Of a stretch of DNA of 64,000 bases, positions 24,327 through 37,259 are shown piece by piece. Where the stretch lies: the NCBI GenBank assembly GCA_003254905.1, contig QANU01074788.1, forward strand, positions 207,601 through 271,600, written 5' to 3'. Under the pieces are notes generated by a model. It was not told where the DNA came from. It did not search any database and was given only the letters and a program-made list of their open reading frames with translations. Every line of letters begins with the position of its first letter. Position 1 is the stretch's first letter. The translations under genes were made by a program, and so were the position numbers. The DNA comes from Nissolia schottii (Eukaryota > Streptophyta > Magnoliopsida > Fabales > Fabaceae).

Positions 24327-27300
24327 ATGGAGACAAATGGGAACGGGAACGGGTTGCCTTCGATTCAGACGCACAAGAACGGCGTCTGTCACGACGACAG
24401 CGTTCCGACGGTGAAGGCTCAGACGATTGACGAGCTTCATTCTCTTCAGAAGAAGAAGTCCCTGCCCACCACACCCAACAATGGTGGGATCCAGACTCCC
24501 TTCACCAATATCTCTGATGAAGATCGTCAGAAACAACAACTCCAATCCATAAGGTAAAATATTTCGTGTTAATCTACACAATATCTCATCTTACGACGTT
24601 TAAGAACACAACATGTAAATGTTGTGGGTGTAGATTCTGTTACTTTTTTTTTTTTTTTTCCTTCTGGGGGATTCTTTTGATTTGGTTGAACTAGTCAGGT
24701 AATTCCTGAAATTATTGGAATTTTTCCAACCGAGTTTCTATTAAAAGCTTTGCAACTTGGTCCCTAGAATAGAATACTTGTGATTGGGTCCCTAGATACA
24801 AACTTTTGTTAAAATTCTGACCCTAAAAATTAATTAAAAAAATATTGTTTTTACGTATATTTACGTCTTGCCTAAAATGTGCAATGATTGAATCTATTTA
24901 ACAACTGTATGCTTGAAATAAATGTAACATATTTTTAGTCAACACAATAATCGGTTCGGGGGCGGAAAATGCGTTTAAGGAAGTGAGAGAGGAAAAAGCG
25001 CGGTGGGGCCCTACTATACTTAAGATCCACGTGTGATGTTGACTGAGGAAAAAGTGTGATGGATCTGACGGTGCCAAAAGGATTTTGATGAATACTCTAT
25101 CTTCTTAGGGTGGGGCCCAATTAGTTTTTTGGTCGACAGGGCAATTTTGGATTAATTTTATTTTCATTAATATATTAGATTAAAAATAACAAAAATGTTA
25201 CATGTACATCCAATTTCATACACTCATACATACATCATTAAAAAAGTGTAAACTTTATTCTTACGAATGCACAAACATTACAAACTTGTAAATGATACTC
25301 TCAACTATACTTAATTAAGTACACAAACATTACATGAATTAAAACATAAACTTTATGTATATAAATATGAGGTGTACGTGTAACAGAACTCTAAAAATAT
25401 TCACATTAAAATAGATTCTGAATGAATCTTTTTTGTTTTTGGTTGAAACAGTGCATCGTTGGCCTCACTGACCAGAGAAACTGGACCCAAGGTTGTGAAG
25501 GGAGACCCAGCTAAGAAGACAGAGTCACGTAAAGTGGTATCGCATGTCACTCCCACCATTGCTGTTAGTGACAGTGCTCTCAAATTCACCCATGTTCTCT
25601 ACAATCTCTCCCCAGCTGGTACTTGTTTTTATCTTCCTTTGATTTAAATGTTCATTTATTTCCGTGATTCTTACGGTACAATATTGTTACATGCCGTATT
25701 TTATTATACAAAATTCTTAGTATGATGATATAGGTATAACAACATTTTTTTTGTACCTCTGGTGTACGAAAACTAGTTCAAAACGTCACCCTCTGACTTG
25801 ATGTATTTGAATTAGTCAAGCGTATTTTGTTTTGGCAAAATAATTAATTTTCGTGGTTAATATTTAATCAGGTGGTTATTTTATTTTATTTTAAAAAAAA
25901 TCTAATTAGATTCGTTTACCATTTATTACTAATATATTAATTAATTGTGATGTTGAATTATTTTTGTGGCCGACAAAAATGGTCACGATTTTCCCATGAA
26001 CAACTAAGCCCACTACCCGTGAGGAAAATCCAATGAATATCTTGTTTAATTAATTAAACGAATCATATTAATAAGATAAACTATAGATGATTAATGTGAA
26101 GAAGTGACTGGTGGATTTGGATTTGGTGCAGAACTTTATGAGCAAGCAATCAAGTATGAGAAAGGATCGTTCATCACATCCACCGGAGCATTGGCAACAC
26201 TTTCTGGTGCCAAGACTGGTCGTTCTCCCAAAGACAAGCGCGTCGTGAGGGATGAATCTAACGAGAATGAGCTTTGGTGGGGAAAGTGAGTACTCCAGTT
26301 ATAACAAGTCTCATATCACTTTCCTCCAAATTATTAATTATCAATTATTATCATTATTGAACATGATGCTTCTATCTCTATCTATCATTTTTCATTTCCT
26401 TTGCCTTTTTCTCCGTATGATTTAATCAAACATTTTTGTAACTTTGCAGGGGCTCCCCTAATATTGAGATGGACGAGCACACTTTCATGACCAACAGAGA
26501 AAGAGCCGTCGATTACTTGAATTCCTTGGACAAGGTAAAAATTTCTCTCTCCTTTACTTAAACAAAAAAGTAATAGCAGTAGTACATAGTATAAAATATA
26601 AATTTTATATATATATAAAATGCTATCATCATTTCAATTTCAATAAAAGAGGGAGGTTTATCTCATCTTTGTTTTTGTTTTTGTTTTTCTATAAGATAGG
26701 GACGTGGGTATGGTACCTTAATGTGACACGACAATTAATATTATCCTGTGTTCCTCTGTTATTTTGCTTGCAATTGGATCGTGTTTCTTCCTCTGGCCTT
26801 CCGATGCTTTGTATTTTGCTTAGACATGTCTTATTCGTGCTCTTAAATTACATATATAGAAGCAATAAAATGTCTGTCCCATCCCATTTCATTCGGTCAG
26901 AAAATCATTGCTATATATGCTTGTGATATGGTGCCTGTGGCATGTCATTTTTACACAGCTGTAACGCTATCTGTTCCCACTAATCTATCTACATTGGCAA
27001 ATTAACAGTAACCACCACCAATTTGTTCTATATAAATCAATCCATCAAAATCTAAACCAAAAGGGAAAAAAAAATTGTAATCACCAACTTGTGATGTCTA
27101 GTGCGTTCTTTGAAACTGCACTTGTTGTGAACTAGCATTACTTACTTTCAGTCATTGTTGAAATTATTGCAATTAGAGTCGGATAAGGTTGAATAGGTTG
27201 GCTAAGTGAGATGGATTAGCATTTCTAACCAACCATTCCTATATAAACATCATATCTGATCTTATCTTAATGCCAATTCCAGTTGGTTAGAGTTGTAAAC

Positions 27301-30131
27301 AAGAACGTTTGTTTGATTTGATAGGTCTATGTCAATGACCAGTTCTTGAATTGGGACCCAGAGAACAGAATCAAAGTCCGGATTGTAACTGCCAGAGCTT
27401 ACCATTCCTTGTTCATGCACAACATGTAAGTGAACAAATTATACTCTCTTGTTCCTTCCAGATAAGTGTCCTAACGTTGAGAGCCCCTTAATTTGACTAA
27501 CCAATGGTTGTTCCAATAGTTTAATTAATTAATGTGCAAAAAGAATTGGCAAATGTTGTATATAGTTTAGTGTACAATTGGATAACTGGGTGGGTGGCAG
27601 GTGCATCCGACCCACTCCGGAAGAGCTGGAGAATTTCGGCACTCCGGACTTCACTATATACAACGCCGGCCAGTTCCCGTGTAACCGTTACACACACTAC
27701 ATGACATCCTCCACTAGCATAGACCTTAATCTTGCTAGGAGGGAAATGGTCATCCTCGGCACGCAGTATGCCGGGGAGATGAAGAAGGGTCTTTTCAGTG
27801 TCATGCATTACCTCATGCCTAAGCGCCGGATCCTCTCCCTGCACTCCGGCTGCAACATTGGAAAAGACGGCGATGTTGCTCTCTTCTTTGGACTCTCAGG
27901 TATAGTATCTACCGTCAGCCGATCGCAACATGCCGGAATGTTCCTTCCTTCACCCTTGTTCCCTCTCGTGTGTGGCCATGGCCTAGCGTGCTTGCTTGCT
28001 TTTGTCAACTATGCTTAAATAAGAAAGTGACTAGTTATATACCATTGGATTATTATATTGCATCGCATGTGGGTCCCCCCAATGGTAAATAACCCTTCAC
28101 TTTCTTACTTTACTAGAGTTCTCGCTATTGCTATTGAGGATCTAAATCTTGGTTGTCCTATAATACTGATTGGTCTTTTTATTGTTATTGAAATTTGTTT
28201 TAGGTACTGGAAAGACCACTCTTTCTACTGACCACAATAGGTACTTGATTGGAGATGATGAACATTGCTGGAGTGACAAGGGTGTTTCCAACATTGAAGG
28301 TGGCTGCTATGCCAAATGCATTGATCTCTCTAGGGAGAAAGAGCCTGACATCTGGAATGCAATCAGGTTTGGCACAGGTAAATTGGTCTCTGACTTAATG
28401 TTAACATTTGTTTTACTTTATCTTATTTCCCCCTTGTGAGAATTGCATTTTGATTTTTATATTTTTCTTTCACTTGATTTGGCAGTGTTGGAAAACGTGG
28501 TGTTTGATGAGCATACTCGAGAGGTGGATTACACTGACAAATCAGTTACAGGTAAGCAATGATGAACAACAATTTTGATGATGTAATGATTTGGATAGTT
28601 CCAATCCAAGCTAAGTAGCTGACAAGAAGAGGAATAAGCTGTGACTTGATCATTCTAAATTCTAATGAAATGGTTGACTTAAATATGTGTACGCAAGATA
28701 TTCGTGATAAGTAACAACTAATCTATAGCATAGTGCAAGGTCAACTCTTCAAAGATACAAGGTTTCTAGCATTCTTATGCAGTACGGACAAGGACATAAT
28801 TGAATAAAGACAAATGGCATTTGACAGAAAAAAACAAGTCAAAACCTCTACTTGCCAATTTAATCAAATTTGAATACTGTTTGGTCTTTGATCAACAAAA
28901 TAGACTAAAATTATTAACTTCTAGTGCTGCTGATAATTTTGTTAATTGTAACTTGTGTTTTTGTTTACTGCAGAAAATACTCGAGCATCTTATCCGATAG
29001 AGTACATTCCGAATGCCAAGTTGCCATGTGTTGGCCCTCATCCAAAGAATGTCATACTTTTGGCGTGCGACGCGTTTGGCGTGCTCCCGCCTGTGAGTAA
29101 GCTGAGCCTCGCGCAGACCATGTACCATTTCATCAGCGGATACACTGCTTTGGTAATGCATCACAGTATCTACCTTGGTTTTTCAGCTCTCGCTATCCAC
29201 TAATGTTGCTTCTTATGCAATTCTCATCTTCTGTTTTCTGTTTTTGATGTGATAACTTTAGGTGGCTGGCACAGAGGATGGTATTAAGGAGCCAACAGCA
29301 ACTTTTTCAGCTTGTTTTGGTGCTGCATTCATTATGTTGCACCCTACAAAGTATGCGGCAATGCTCGCTGAAAAGATGGAGGAACACGGTGCTACTGGGT
29401 GGCTTGTTAACACCGGTTGGTCTGGCGGGAGGTATGATTTTTAGTTTGTGATCATTGACATATGATTTACTCAAGCAGTGCCACACATCCGAAAAAATAT
29501 TTTGCCAGAATTCTTGATAGACAACATGGTAGTTGTTGAATGAAATGAAGTGGTATTATCAGAGATAATAAGTATGCCACATTATTCTGGCAATGAAATT
29601 CTCACAAAAGTTTCTTGCTTTCTAGTATTTTTCAATTCCCTTTTGGCCATAGTGTTTGTACCTTGTACTACAAAGTCTAAGACTTGGCCTCTATCAAACT
29701 GCAGCTATGGTCATGGTAACCGCATCAAGTTGCCCTACACAAGGAGAATCATTGATGCTATTCACTCCGGAAGCCTGCTGGATGCAGAGTACAAGAAGAC
29801 TGAGATTTTTGGGCTTCAGATCCCTACTGAAGTTGAAGGAGTCCCTTCAGAAATTCTTGATCCTGTGAACACTGTTAGTTGTTCTATAACTCTTTAACAT
29901 TTTCTCTTCAAATCATTTGATAAAGGCCTTTTAATTTATGACATTTGTAGTTTTTCTCTTTTTTATGATTTTTATGATGGACTGCAGTGGTCAAACAAAG
30001 ATGCCTACAATGAGACACTGTTGAAGCTGGCTGGTCTGTTCAGTAAGAATTTTGAAACCTTCACAAATTACAAGATTGGCAAGGATGACAACCTCACAGA
30101 AGAGATTCTTGCAGCTGGTCCAATCTTTTGA
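24327..30131 (+). CDS. PEPCK: Phosphoenolpyruvate carboxykinase (ATP), 12 coding exons
   Basis: This cytosolic enzyme converts oxaloacetate and ATP to phosphoenolpyruvate, CO2 and ADP, for gluconeogenesis from seed reserves and for organic and amino acid metabolism. Exons: 24327-24553, 25452-25618, 26132-26285, 26450-26534, 27325-27425, 27601-27899, 28204-28377, 28486-28551, 28974-29152, 29262-29431, 29705-29873, 29988-30131. All junctions are GT-AG and keep frame, giving about 644 residues, close to other plant forms. Visible motifs: substrate loop [12 protein letters not shown] in exon 3; [16 protein letters not shown] with the metal-binding lysine and histidine in exon 6; the P-loop [12 protein letters not shown] split across exons 6 and 7; the metal-binding region [13 protein letters not shown]; and [11 protein letters not shown]. 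The N-terminal 110 residues before the core are polar and low in complexity, as in plant PEPCKs where this tail is phosphorylated. No break is seen. Confidence 0.97.
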
Positions 30132-30199
30132 TTTCTGAAGAGAGGCTATATATGTCAAGTGGAGTGTGATTGGGATTATTATTAATTATTAGGATGGTA

Positions 30200-30226
30200 G
30201 AATAAAAAGAGTTGCCTTAGAATAAA
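30200..30226 (+). terminator. Candidate PEPCK polyadenylation signals
   Basis: AATAAA occurs at 30201 and again at 30221, about 70 and 90 bases after the stop codon, in a T-rich 3' UTR context. Plant polyadenylation is loose, so the site used is a guess. Confidence 0.45.
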
Positions 30227-30685
30227 TTTTATAGCATTGGTTTGGGCTTTGTAGTCTTATGTAAAGTGGATTTTGTTTGTCACACTTCTAGTTTTCTTAT
30301 GAATGGAATTCATTTCCTATATAATCTTTACATTTTACTGTCTTCAATTCTTCTTTTTTACTTGTGGCAATGGCAGCTCATTGCCACTCATACAATGAAC
30401 CATTGGATTAAGTTTTGTTTGATGGGATGAGTGTGATATATGGAAATGTTTTTATTGTGTTTGTCAAGATTGAAATTTTCGAACCATTCCCTACCTGCCA
30501 CAAATGAAAAGTAACATTATTTATATTTAAAAAGTGTAGTTAAACGTTAAAAAAAACTAATTCATTTTAATAATAAATGATAAAATTAATTTTTTTTTAA
30601 ATATCGGTCAAAGTGATTATTTAGATATAAGCAGGAGACCAAAAAAGGGATTTTACCAAAAGAAATATATATTATGTTATCATTA
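30227..30685. other. PEPCK 3' UTR and spacer
   Basis: T-rich sequence that becomes A-rich after 30530. No further gene is seen. An open frame at 30242-30430 is low-complexity and is not supported. Confidence 0.5.
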
Positions 30686-30689
30686 CAAG

Positions 30690-30960
30690 AATTTTGTTGA
30701 TTGGCGAAGGAAAAATTTGTCGCTAATCAACAAGGGAATCATCTCGAGTGGGATGGTAACCAAGAGTGGCATGCTGTCTTTGGGGTGACCCTCCATTATC
30801 TCTGGTATGTCCGCAATGATTTTGTTTTTAATAATTCTTCTCCTCGCATTAATGATTTGTGGCTCTCTTTTGGGCTAAGGCTTAAGCATTATTCCATCTC
30901 GTTGCACACGAGTGCTTCCACTACTATTAACTCGCACTCCGAGGACATTTGAGTTCATTG
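30690..30960 (+). pseudogene. LINE fragment (region just before RNase H)
   Basis: The frame reads GNQEWHAVFGVTLHYLWY followed by VRNDFVFNN, a phrase typical of the zf-RVT to RNase H linker of plant L1-type LINEs (NxEWxxxFGVxxxxLWxxRNxxVFxN). It is only about 85 codons with no RT or endonuclease nearby, so it is a scrap and not a gene. Confidence 0.65.
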
Positions 30961-31019
30961 GGGTTTCCTTCGTTTGGCTTGGTGGTGACAAGTTGCAATG
31001 GTTCTAATTGTAGCACCAA

Positions 31020-31412
31020 CAAATTTTTTAGATTTAGTTTATGTCCCTAATTTTTGTTTTTTGGTTTTGGTCCAAAAATATAAGAAGTTACCTAATTTTG
31101 GTTTTGCCTTTTAGTGAGATTTTGTGTTTTTAGTCTTTGCTATTAGTTGGAGATTTCGTTAACTTCTGACATAACTAATAAATGTCACATTACCAATTTA
31201 ATGTGAACAAAATAAACTTTAAACTCATAACTTGTTATTTGACTTGATTTTAGATGATGGGTATGTCATAATTTGGTGGAAAATTCGAGTTGAATAGACT
31301 AAAATTATATAATTTTTAATATGTTTAGACCCAAAAAAAAAATTAGAGACTTAAACTAAATCATAGAACTAAATCATAGAAATTTGTGAGAGACCCAAAA
31401 TATATTTAAGCA
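31020..31412. repeat. Degenerate inverted-repeat element (possible MITE)
   Basis: The left end reads GATTTAGTTTATGTCCCTAA, and the right end read on the reverse strand gives GATTTAGTTTAAGTCTCTAA. Both are followed by T-rich sequence and a GGTCC/GGTCT. The arms are diverged and no clean target duplication was found. This style of inverted repeat resembles non-autonomous Mutator-like elements. Confidence 0.4.
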
Positions 31413-32495
31413 AATTGAGAATTAATTAAATTGATATATGTTTTAACCCGGAAAATGGATCATCTTATGTTAAAATCTTAGTCTTGTTAAGAGAGAAAAA
31501 GACATAAAGAAGTTGGATAATGAAGCTTTCTTAAAATTGGTAGGAACTAATTCAAATATTAGTGTCTTTTTCTCTCTTAATATAACCATGACAATTTTTA
31601 ACATGAGAGAAGATCTATTCCCTTTAAACATTATGGGACCATATTCAAATATTCATGTGCAAAATCTTTAGAAGACTAATTGGATGGTAGATATGTATGG
31701 TGGTGAAAGAGAAGAAGTTTCCTTCGTTAAGGAAATATCTTTCTTTAATTGACAACTTCACGTATATATTTAGTTTTTAGGGCTGACTCTAATTCTATTT
31801 TCTTTATTCTCTCTCATCTTCTTTTGATATCCGATTTTGGTGAGGATTTTAAAGGGGTGTCATCCTTTTTCTTTGGTGGCAACCCTATCACTTTTTTCTT
31901 TCATTATTTAAGATTTTGATTCAATAAATAATTCATATATGTTTTTTTGAAACAACAGACATTGTGTTTTTCAACCCCTTTGTGGTTGTTTTTCATTTTC
32001 CCTGTGTAATTGTCTTCATTTTTTGTTCTTTTTGTGGTGTTTCTTTCGTAGGAAATGTATCGATGATAAAGATATCCGGATCTACTGTGAAAGAAAGCAT
32101 AATGCGTTTTTCAACACTTGGTCTCTGATGTGAAAGATGTTTAGATATCAATAGCCTTTAAACAATGGACTAAACAACATATCTTTAATTAGTTCAAGAT
32201 GTAAAACATATTTATTTCTTATTAACATCAAATTAGATGTATCTTTTTTGACTTGTACGTACAGATAACCTTCTTTATAAATGAACTCTGGTTTGCCGTA
32301 AAAAAATCTTCTCACACACACATACCGTTAATTATTTGTATGCTCTTTCAATCGATGGGCCACGATGTTGGCCCAAATACACACCATAGGCCCGGGTCGG
32401 GTAGAGACGTTGTAATAATAATAATAATAATAGAAAAAAAACATCGGAAAGAGAAAAGGGATCCGCATCGAAATTTCCAGAACGACAAAATAAAA
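31413..32495. other. Spacer upstream of SPT2
   Basis: AT-rich with no coding signal. A TAA/ATA microsatellite (32413-32432) lies close to the SPT2 leader. Confidence 0.5.
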
Positions 32496-33152
32496 AGCCC
32501 TCTTTTCCCTCTCCAATTTTCTTCTCTCTCTCTCTCTTTCTCTCTCTGCCCTAATCGACGACCTTATCTTGCTCTGAACAGACATCATCACGGTAAGCTC
32601 TCTTTCTCTGATTTTCTTCTTTTCCCTTTCAATTCCGTTCATTCTCTATTTCTCCATTCCACCATTTCAATTCGTTTTTTTTTTTGTTTTTTTCTTTATT
32701 TTTTTTTGCTTTTAACCTTACATTCTTCCTCCCCAAATTCCAACTTCACGCGGCCGCCACTTCCGATGAGCTTGAGTTCTTGCTGTGCTCCGGATTTGTA
32801 CGCATAGGCTGCCAATTCGGTTCGCTATCCCTATAAGTGTCTGTGGCAATTAGGGGATTGATCGAAATCGAGCACATATTCTTTCCCCCTAATTCCAGCT
32901 AATTGTTCACCCCGTAACCCTAATTTTAGTATTTGTGTTGAAAATTTGGGTCTTTTTTGTTGCTAGGTTATTGGGTCGTTTTTCGTTTCTAGCTATTCAC
33001 ACTGTCAGTTACAGTGGGCGTGGAGGGCCAGATTTTGAATCTAACCGTAATTTGCATTGCTTTTAGGTATTGGTAGCATTCAATCAGACTTGTCATTCAG
33101 TCTCTGAAGATTTTGTAACTGGTGATTTGTATTGTTTCTACTTGAAACAGCA
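32496..33152 (+). other. SPT2 5' UTR with a leader intron
   Basis: CT-rich sequence (TTCTCTCTCTCTCTC) around 32520-32550, typical of plant leaders, precedes a good donor, ATCACG|GTAAGC, at 32592-32593. A matching acceptor, GAAACAG, ends at 33150, three bases before the ATG chosen for SPT2. This predicts one leader intron of about 560 bases. Confidence 0.65.
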
Positions 33153-36100
33153 ATGCTGGGCCATGATAGATATGTAAGGGTTATCAATTTTAAGGATTGA
33201 TGTTATTTGTTTCTTTCTGATGATTATCCCCCCCCCCCCACAAATTGAATCACCTTGTGTGGTAACTGTTTTGTGCTGTGTTTTTGCCTATTGGTTCTTG
33301 TTTGCACTGCAGGATGAGTACGATGATTATGATGATTATGAGGATGACGGACAGGAGGGAGGTGAAGAGTATGAAGAGGAGGGAGAAGAAGAATATGAAG
33401 TGGAAGAGCCTCGTAAGCCAACAAAGGAAGAACTGGAGTACCTTGAATTGAGGCAGAAGTTGAAAGAAACAATTAGGAAGAAGCTTAAGAAGGAGAACAG
33501 TACCTCCCTTGCTGATTCTAATGCTAGGAAAAAGAAACTTCCTTACAATGAGTGAGTCTTGGTACCATCTTTTCTTTAACAATATGATTATACACATAGT
33601 CAACAATATGCCCTTACCACTTTAAACATGAGTGTTTTAGGAGTCTCAATATTGTAGCTATTTAAATTGTGAACTGGAATAATCTTATAATATTGTTTTC
33701 AATTTTCCTCTATTGCTGCAGTTATGGGTCCTTTTTTGGCCCTTCTCAACCAGTTATTGCACAGAGAGTTATCCAAGAGAGCAAGTCATTGTTAGAAAGC
33801 CCGAATTTGGCACCCAGGCTTCCTAATTCATCTCACATAGTATGTATTCAGAGCCTTTGTTATTGCATCTTTTTAAAAAAATCTTCTTTTTAGATTTCTG
33901 TATGATATTAGTAATTTTCATTTCAAGATATAATATTCAATTGTAATTTGGCCTATTTTATAGGTATGCCGAGTGGTTTATTACTTTATTACTTGACAGT
34001 TATCTCATCCATGGTGAATTGAATGTTTGGGGTCTTATGGCTACTGGCATCTATTTCCCATTTAGAAGTCACCAAAATAGCAAACTAACAAATAATAGGA
34101 CTTGATCTGTTTAAATACATTTTATAATTCCTTTTCCTCTTCTCTTTTTCCTGCTATCATATGATTAGGCGGATGTTTAAATTGCTAATTGCTTTTCTCA
34201 TTACTGGAATGCCTATGCGATCACTAATTGCTTCTCCCATTAATGGGAATATGAAGCAGTTGGATGTTCTTTAATGTCTTTTTTGCCTTATAGTATTTCT
34301 GTGATGCAGCTTTCTCATAATAATCCTGTCTGCAGAACAAGAACGCAAATAAAGTATCTAATGGAGGATCGAAGTCTTCAGCTCATACTAATAGTCGGCT
34401 GCCCAAAGTCAGTGAGGTATAGTAATTATTGTGTGTAGAACTTGTAACTTTTTAGCCCCCCAATGTCCTTCCTATAATGATTTTGATGAACTGTCATTTT
34501 CGCAGAAGCAAGTCAAAGCCCAGAAACTCAAGGTTATTAGAGATTACTCATTTCTTTTGTCTGATGATGTGGAACCTCCAGCTCCTTCGAAAGAGCCCCC
34601 ATCTAAGAACACATCGATACGCAAATCTGGTATGTTGCTGCTTGGATAATTGTTTGTGTGGTGTTTAATTGTGGGGTTAGAACATATTACTGTAATTGAG
34701 GAAACTCATACAGGGTTTTTGCTGATGTTGAAGATGGAAGACCTGCTCAAGTTGCTGGAAGGAGTAACCAACCTTTGTCAAATGGTAGCAAGCTTGTTCG
34801 TGGCAGCGGTCAGGACCGGAAACTTGTTTCTCGGGGTGGTCAATTGCCTCCTAAATCGGAGTCAAATTATCAGTTAAGCTCTACCGGTAAGCCTAGTAAG
34901 GCACCGACAGATTTTAGAAAACAGCTTGGTAGCAACAGTGGGAACGGACCAGGCCGGCCAGTGGGCCCTAAAGGTGGTAGCAACAATGGGAATGGAGGAC
35001 CAGGCCGGCCAGCAGGTCCTAAAGGCTTGCCTTCAAAGACGCCAGTTGCTACCTTAGGGAATAAATCTTCAACACCTGGTATGAAAAAACCTGTAAATGG
35101 CATGGTGCAAAAATCACTCCCTCCAAAGCTGCATGCTGTTCCAAAGCAAAGTTTGGAACAAAGAAAAGACCCACGAGAACAGATTAAACCTAAAATTTTA
35201 CCAAAACAACCACTGGCATCATCAAAAGCTCAGGTTTAATGCTATATACATATACACATTTATACATAATTTTATGGATTCTTTACTCTGAACTCGTTTG
35301 ACAGGTACTTGCTTAACATATATATGTTTCACTATCTACAGATAAATAAGCCACTGAAACAAATACCAACGCATTCTGATTCACGAGATCACCGCCCCAA
35401 GAATAAGGTTCCAAGACGATACTCTGATGATGTGGAGGATGAAATGGATGTTAGCAAAATGATCAGATCAATGTTTAAGTAAGCTCTTTTTCCGATTTTA
35501 TATTGTAGATAATTTGATTTCTGTTTGCTGTGTTCCCCTAATTCCTACATGACTTTCATCAAATACAACTTTTGACATTCATGTTTCTATTTCTAATTCT
35601 TGGTCATTGTGATTCATGGTCAATACAGAACAATATTTCAAGATATATATTAGTTTATTTTTTGGGGGGAGTTGGGATTAGGTAGTAGGGATCTTCATCT
35701 GTAACAGAATAATTTCTTGATATTTTATTTAAGATGAAGAAAGGAAGAACACAAAGATATAAGAGGAACAGCAAAATATTCTTGTAAGAAGTTGAAGAGT
35801 CATGTTTGGTTGGAAACCTTTCAGGTTCATTTTACCTTGACTGGCTGTTGACTTCCCTTAGAGCCTGATTATATACCAATCTGTGTCCGCAGAACTTCAT
35901 TCCTTTTGGTTTTAAATTCAGTTGTTTATTTTGCAAAGTAATCTATTACCATGTTCCTTGTAGTAATTACTTTTTAGCGTAATTTTATTTGGTTGGGGTG
36001 CTTGATCTCGGTGTATTGATAATGAAATAATGTATGACTCGTCTTAGTCACCTAATGTCCTCCCCTTCTCATCACCTATGATTTAGAATGGTGGATAATC

Positions 36101-36467
36101 ATTTGTTGGATTTTTTGCAGTTACAACCCAAACAGATTTGCTGATGACGACGACGATGATAATATGGAGGCAGGCTTTGATGAAATCATGGAGGAGGAAA
36201 AGAGAAGGTTTGTTTCTCTTATTCTTTAACCTTAAAAGTCAAACCATAATATTTCATACTTTAATGTATCATGGTTATCACTACACACAACAAATTTTCT
36301 GAATGTATTTATATTAAGCAATGTTTTGGGGTATTTGATAACTTTGTGTAATATACACATGCAGTGCCTTGATTGCTAGAAAGGAAGATGAGGAACAACT
36401 AAGATTGATAGAGGAGGAGGAGGAAAGAGAGCGGAGACGAAGGGCTAAGTTAAAGAGGCGGATGTAA
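33153..36467 (+). CDS. SPT2: SPT2-type chromatin protein (histone H3-H4 chaperone), 9 coding exons
   Basis: SPT2 proteins bind H3-H4 through a conserved C-terminal domain and act during transcription; that role is family knowledge. Exons: 33153-33173, 33313-33551, 33722-33839, 34336-34416, 34506-34629, 34734-35233, 35342-35478, 36121-36207, 36365-36467, about 469 residues. The start is the ATG in a 21-base first coding exon (MLGHDRY), which joins in frame to an acidic run of D, E and Y. Then come a charged helix (YLELRQKLKETIRKKLKKEN) and a GSFFGPSQPV motif. The middle is basic and proline/glycine-rich with two GPGRPxGPKG copies. The C-terminal SPT2 domain reads DVSKMIRSMFNYNPNRF, then a D run, GFDEIMEEEKR and a long charged helix. 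The acceptor of exon 6 is uncertain: only the one ending at 34733 keeps frame. Confidence 0.88.
33228..33239. repeat. Poly-C run in SPT2 intron
   Basis: Twelve consecutive C bases within the intron between coding exons 1 and 2. Run length is prone to sequencing error. Confidence 0.9.
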
Positions 36468-37259
36468 CCTCCACAACACAACCCATTTCATTTGTTTGGT
36501 TCAATTGGGAATTGCCTTATTCCAAGCTTCTGTATGATTGTGAGATTTGAATTTGTCAATTCATCAATCAATCATGATTATAATCTATGTGCCGTCACAT
36601 TTCAATATGATGTTTAGTTTCAGTTACTTGGGAAAGGAGGTGATGTTTTATTAATTGAATAATGCTAGTTGTACAATTTCTCGTAGCATCAATCATACTT
36701 ACAACAATGGTCAGAACTAATAAGAAGTGTTTGCGAGCTAGAATATTTTTTGGTGGAAATTTTGTTTATATTCCTAGTTCGGGCTAGAAATTGCTGATGT
36801 AACGACCTAAGAAACACGAAGACACTTCTTATTGTTTTGTCATAAGAAGATTGTTTTGTGAGATTTTTTTGTTTGTTTCTGGCACACTGGACGCTAAGAC
36901 ATGAAGATACTCATTAAGTACTTGTGTCATAAGTGCATAAATGTGTCATTAAGATACCCTTTAAGCTTGTTTGTGTTATATTTGAAAGTTTGTGGGCTGT
37001 GTCTAGTCTATGTCTGAGCACAAAACATTTTAAATATTAATTAAATCTATAATAATGTGAATTTTTTTAAAAAAATTAGTAAGTATTGACATATAAAGTT
37101 ATTTAAAATTTACCATATATTTTGAAAAGAGGTTTAAAAAAAATTAAAAATGATTAGTTTAACATCAATGAAAATATCATATTATTATAAATTTTGAATT
37201 ATATATGCACACAGGTTCGAACCATCCCTTATGTGTTAAGCAGTGAAGAATCACCATTA
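36468..37259. other. SPT2 3' UTR and spacer
   Basis: T-rich 3' UTR-like sequence to about 36700, then AT-rich DNA with no gene. The 3' end of the minus-strand LINE begins around 37260 at the latest and may extend into this stretch. Confidence 0.5.

Noticed and set aside
32253-32807. 184-codon frame upstream of SPT2
   Set aside because: It covers the CT-rich leader and poly-T intron of SPT2; the peptide is runs of S, L and F with no domain.
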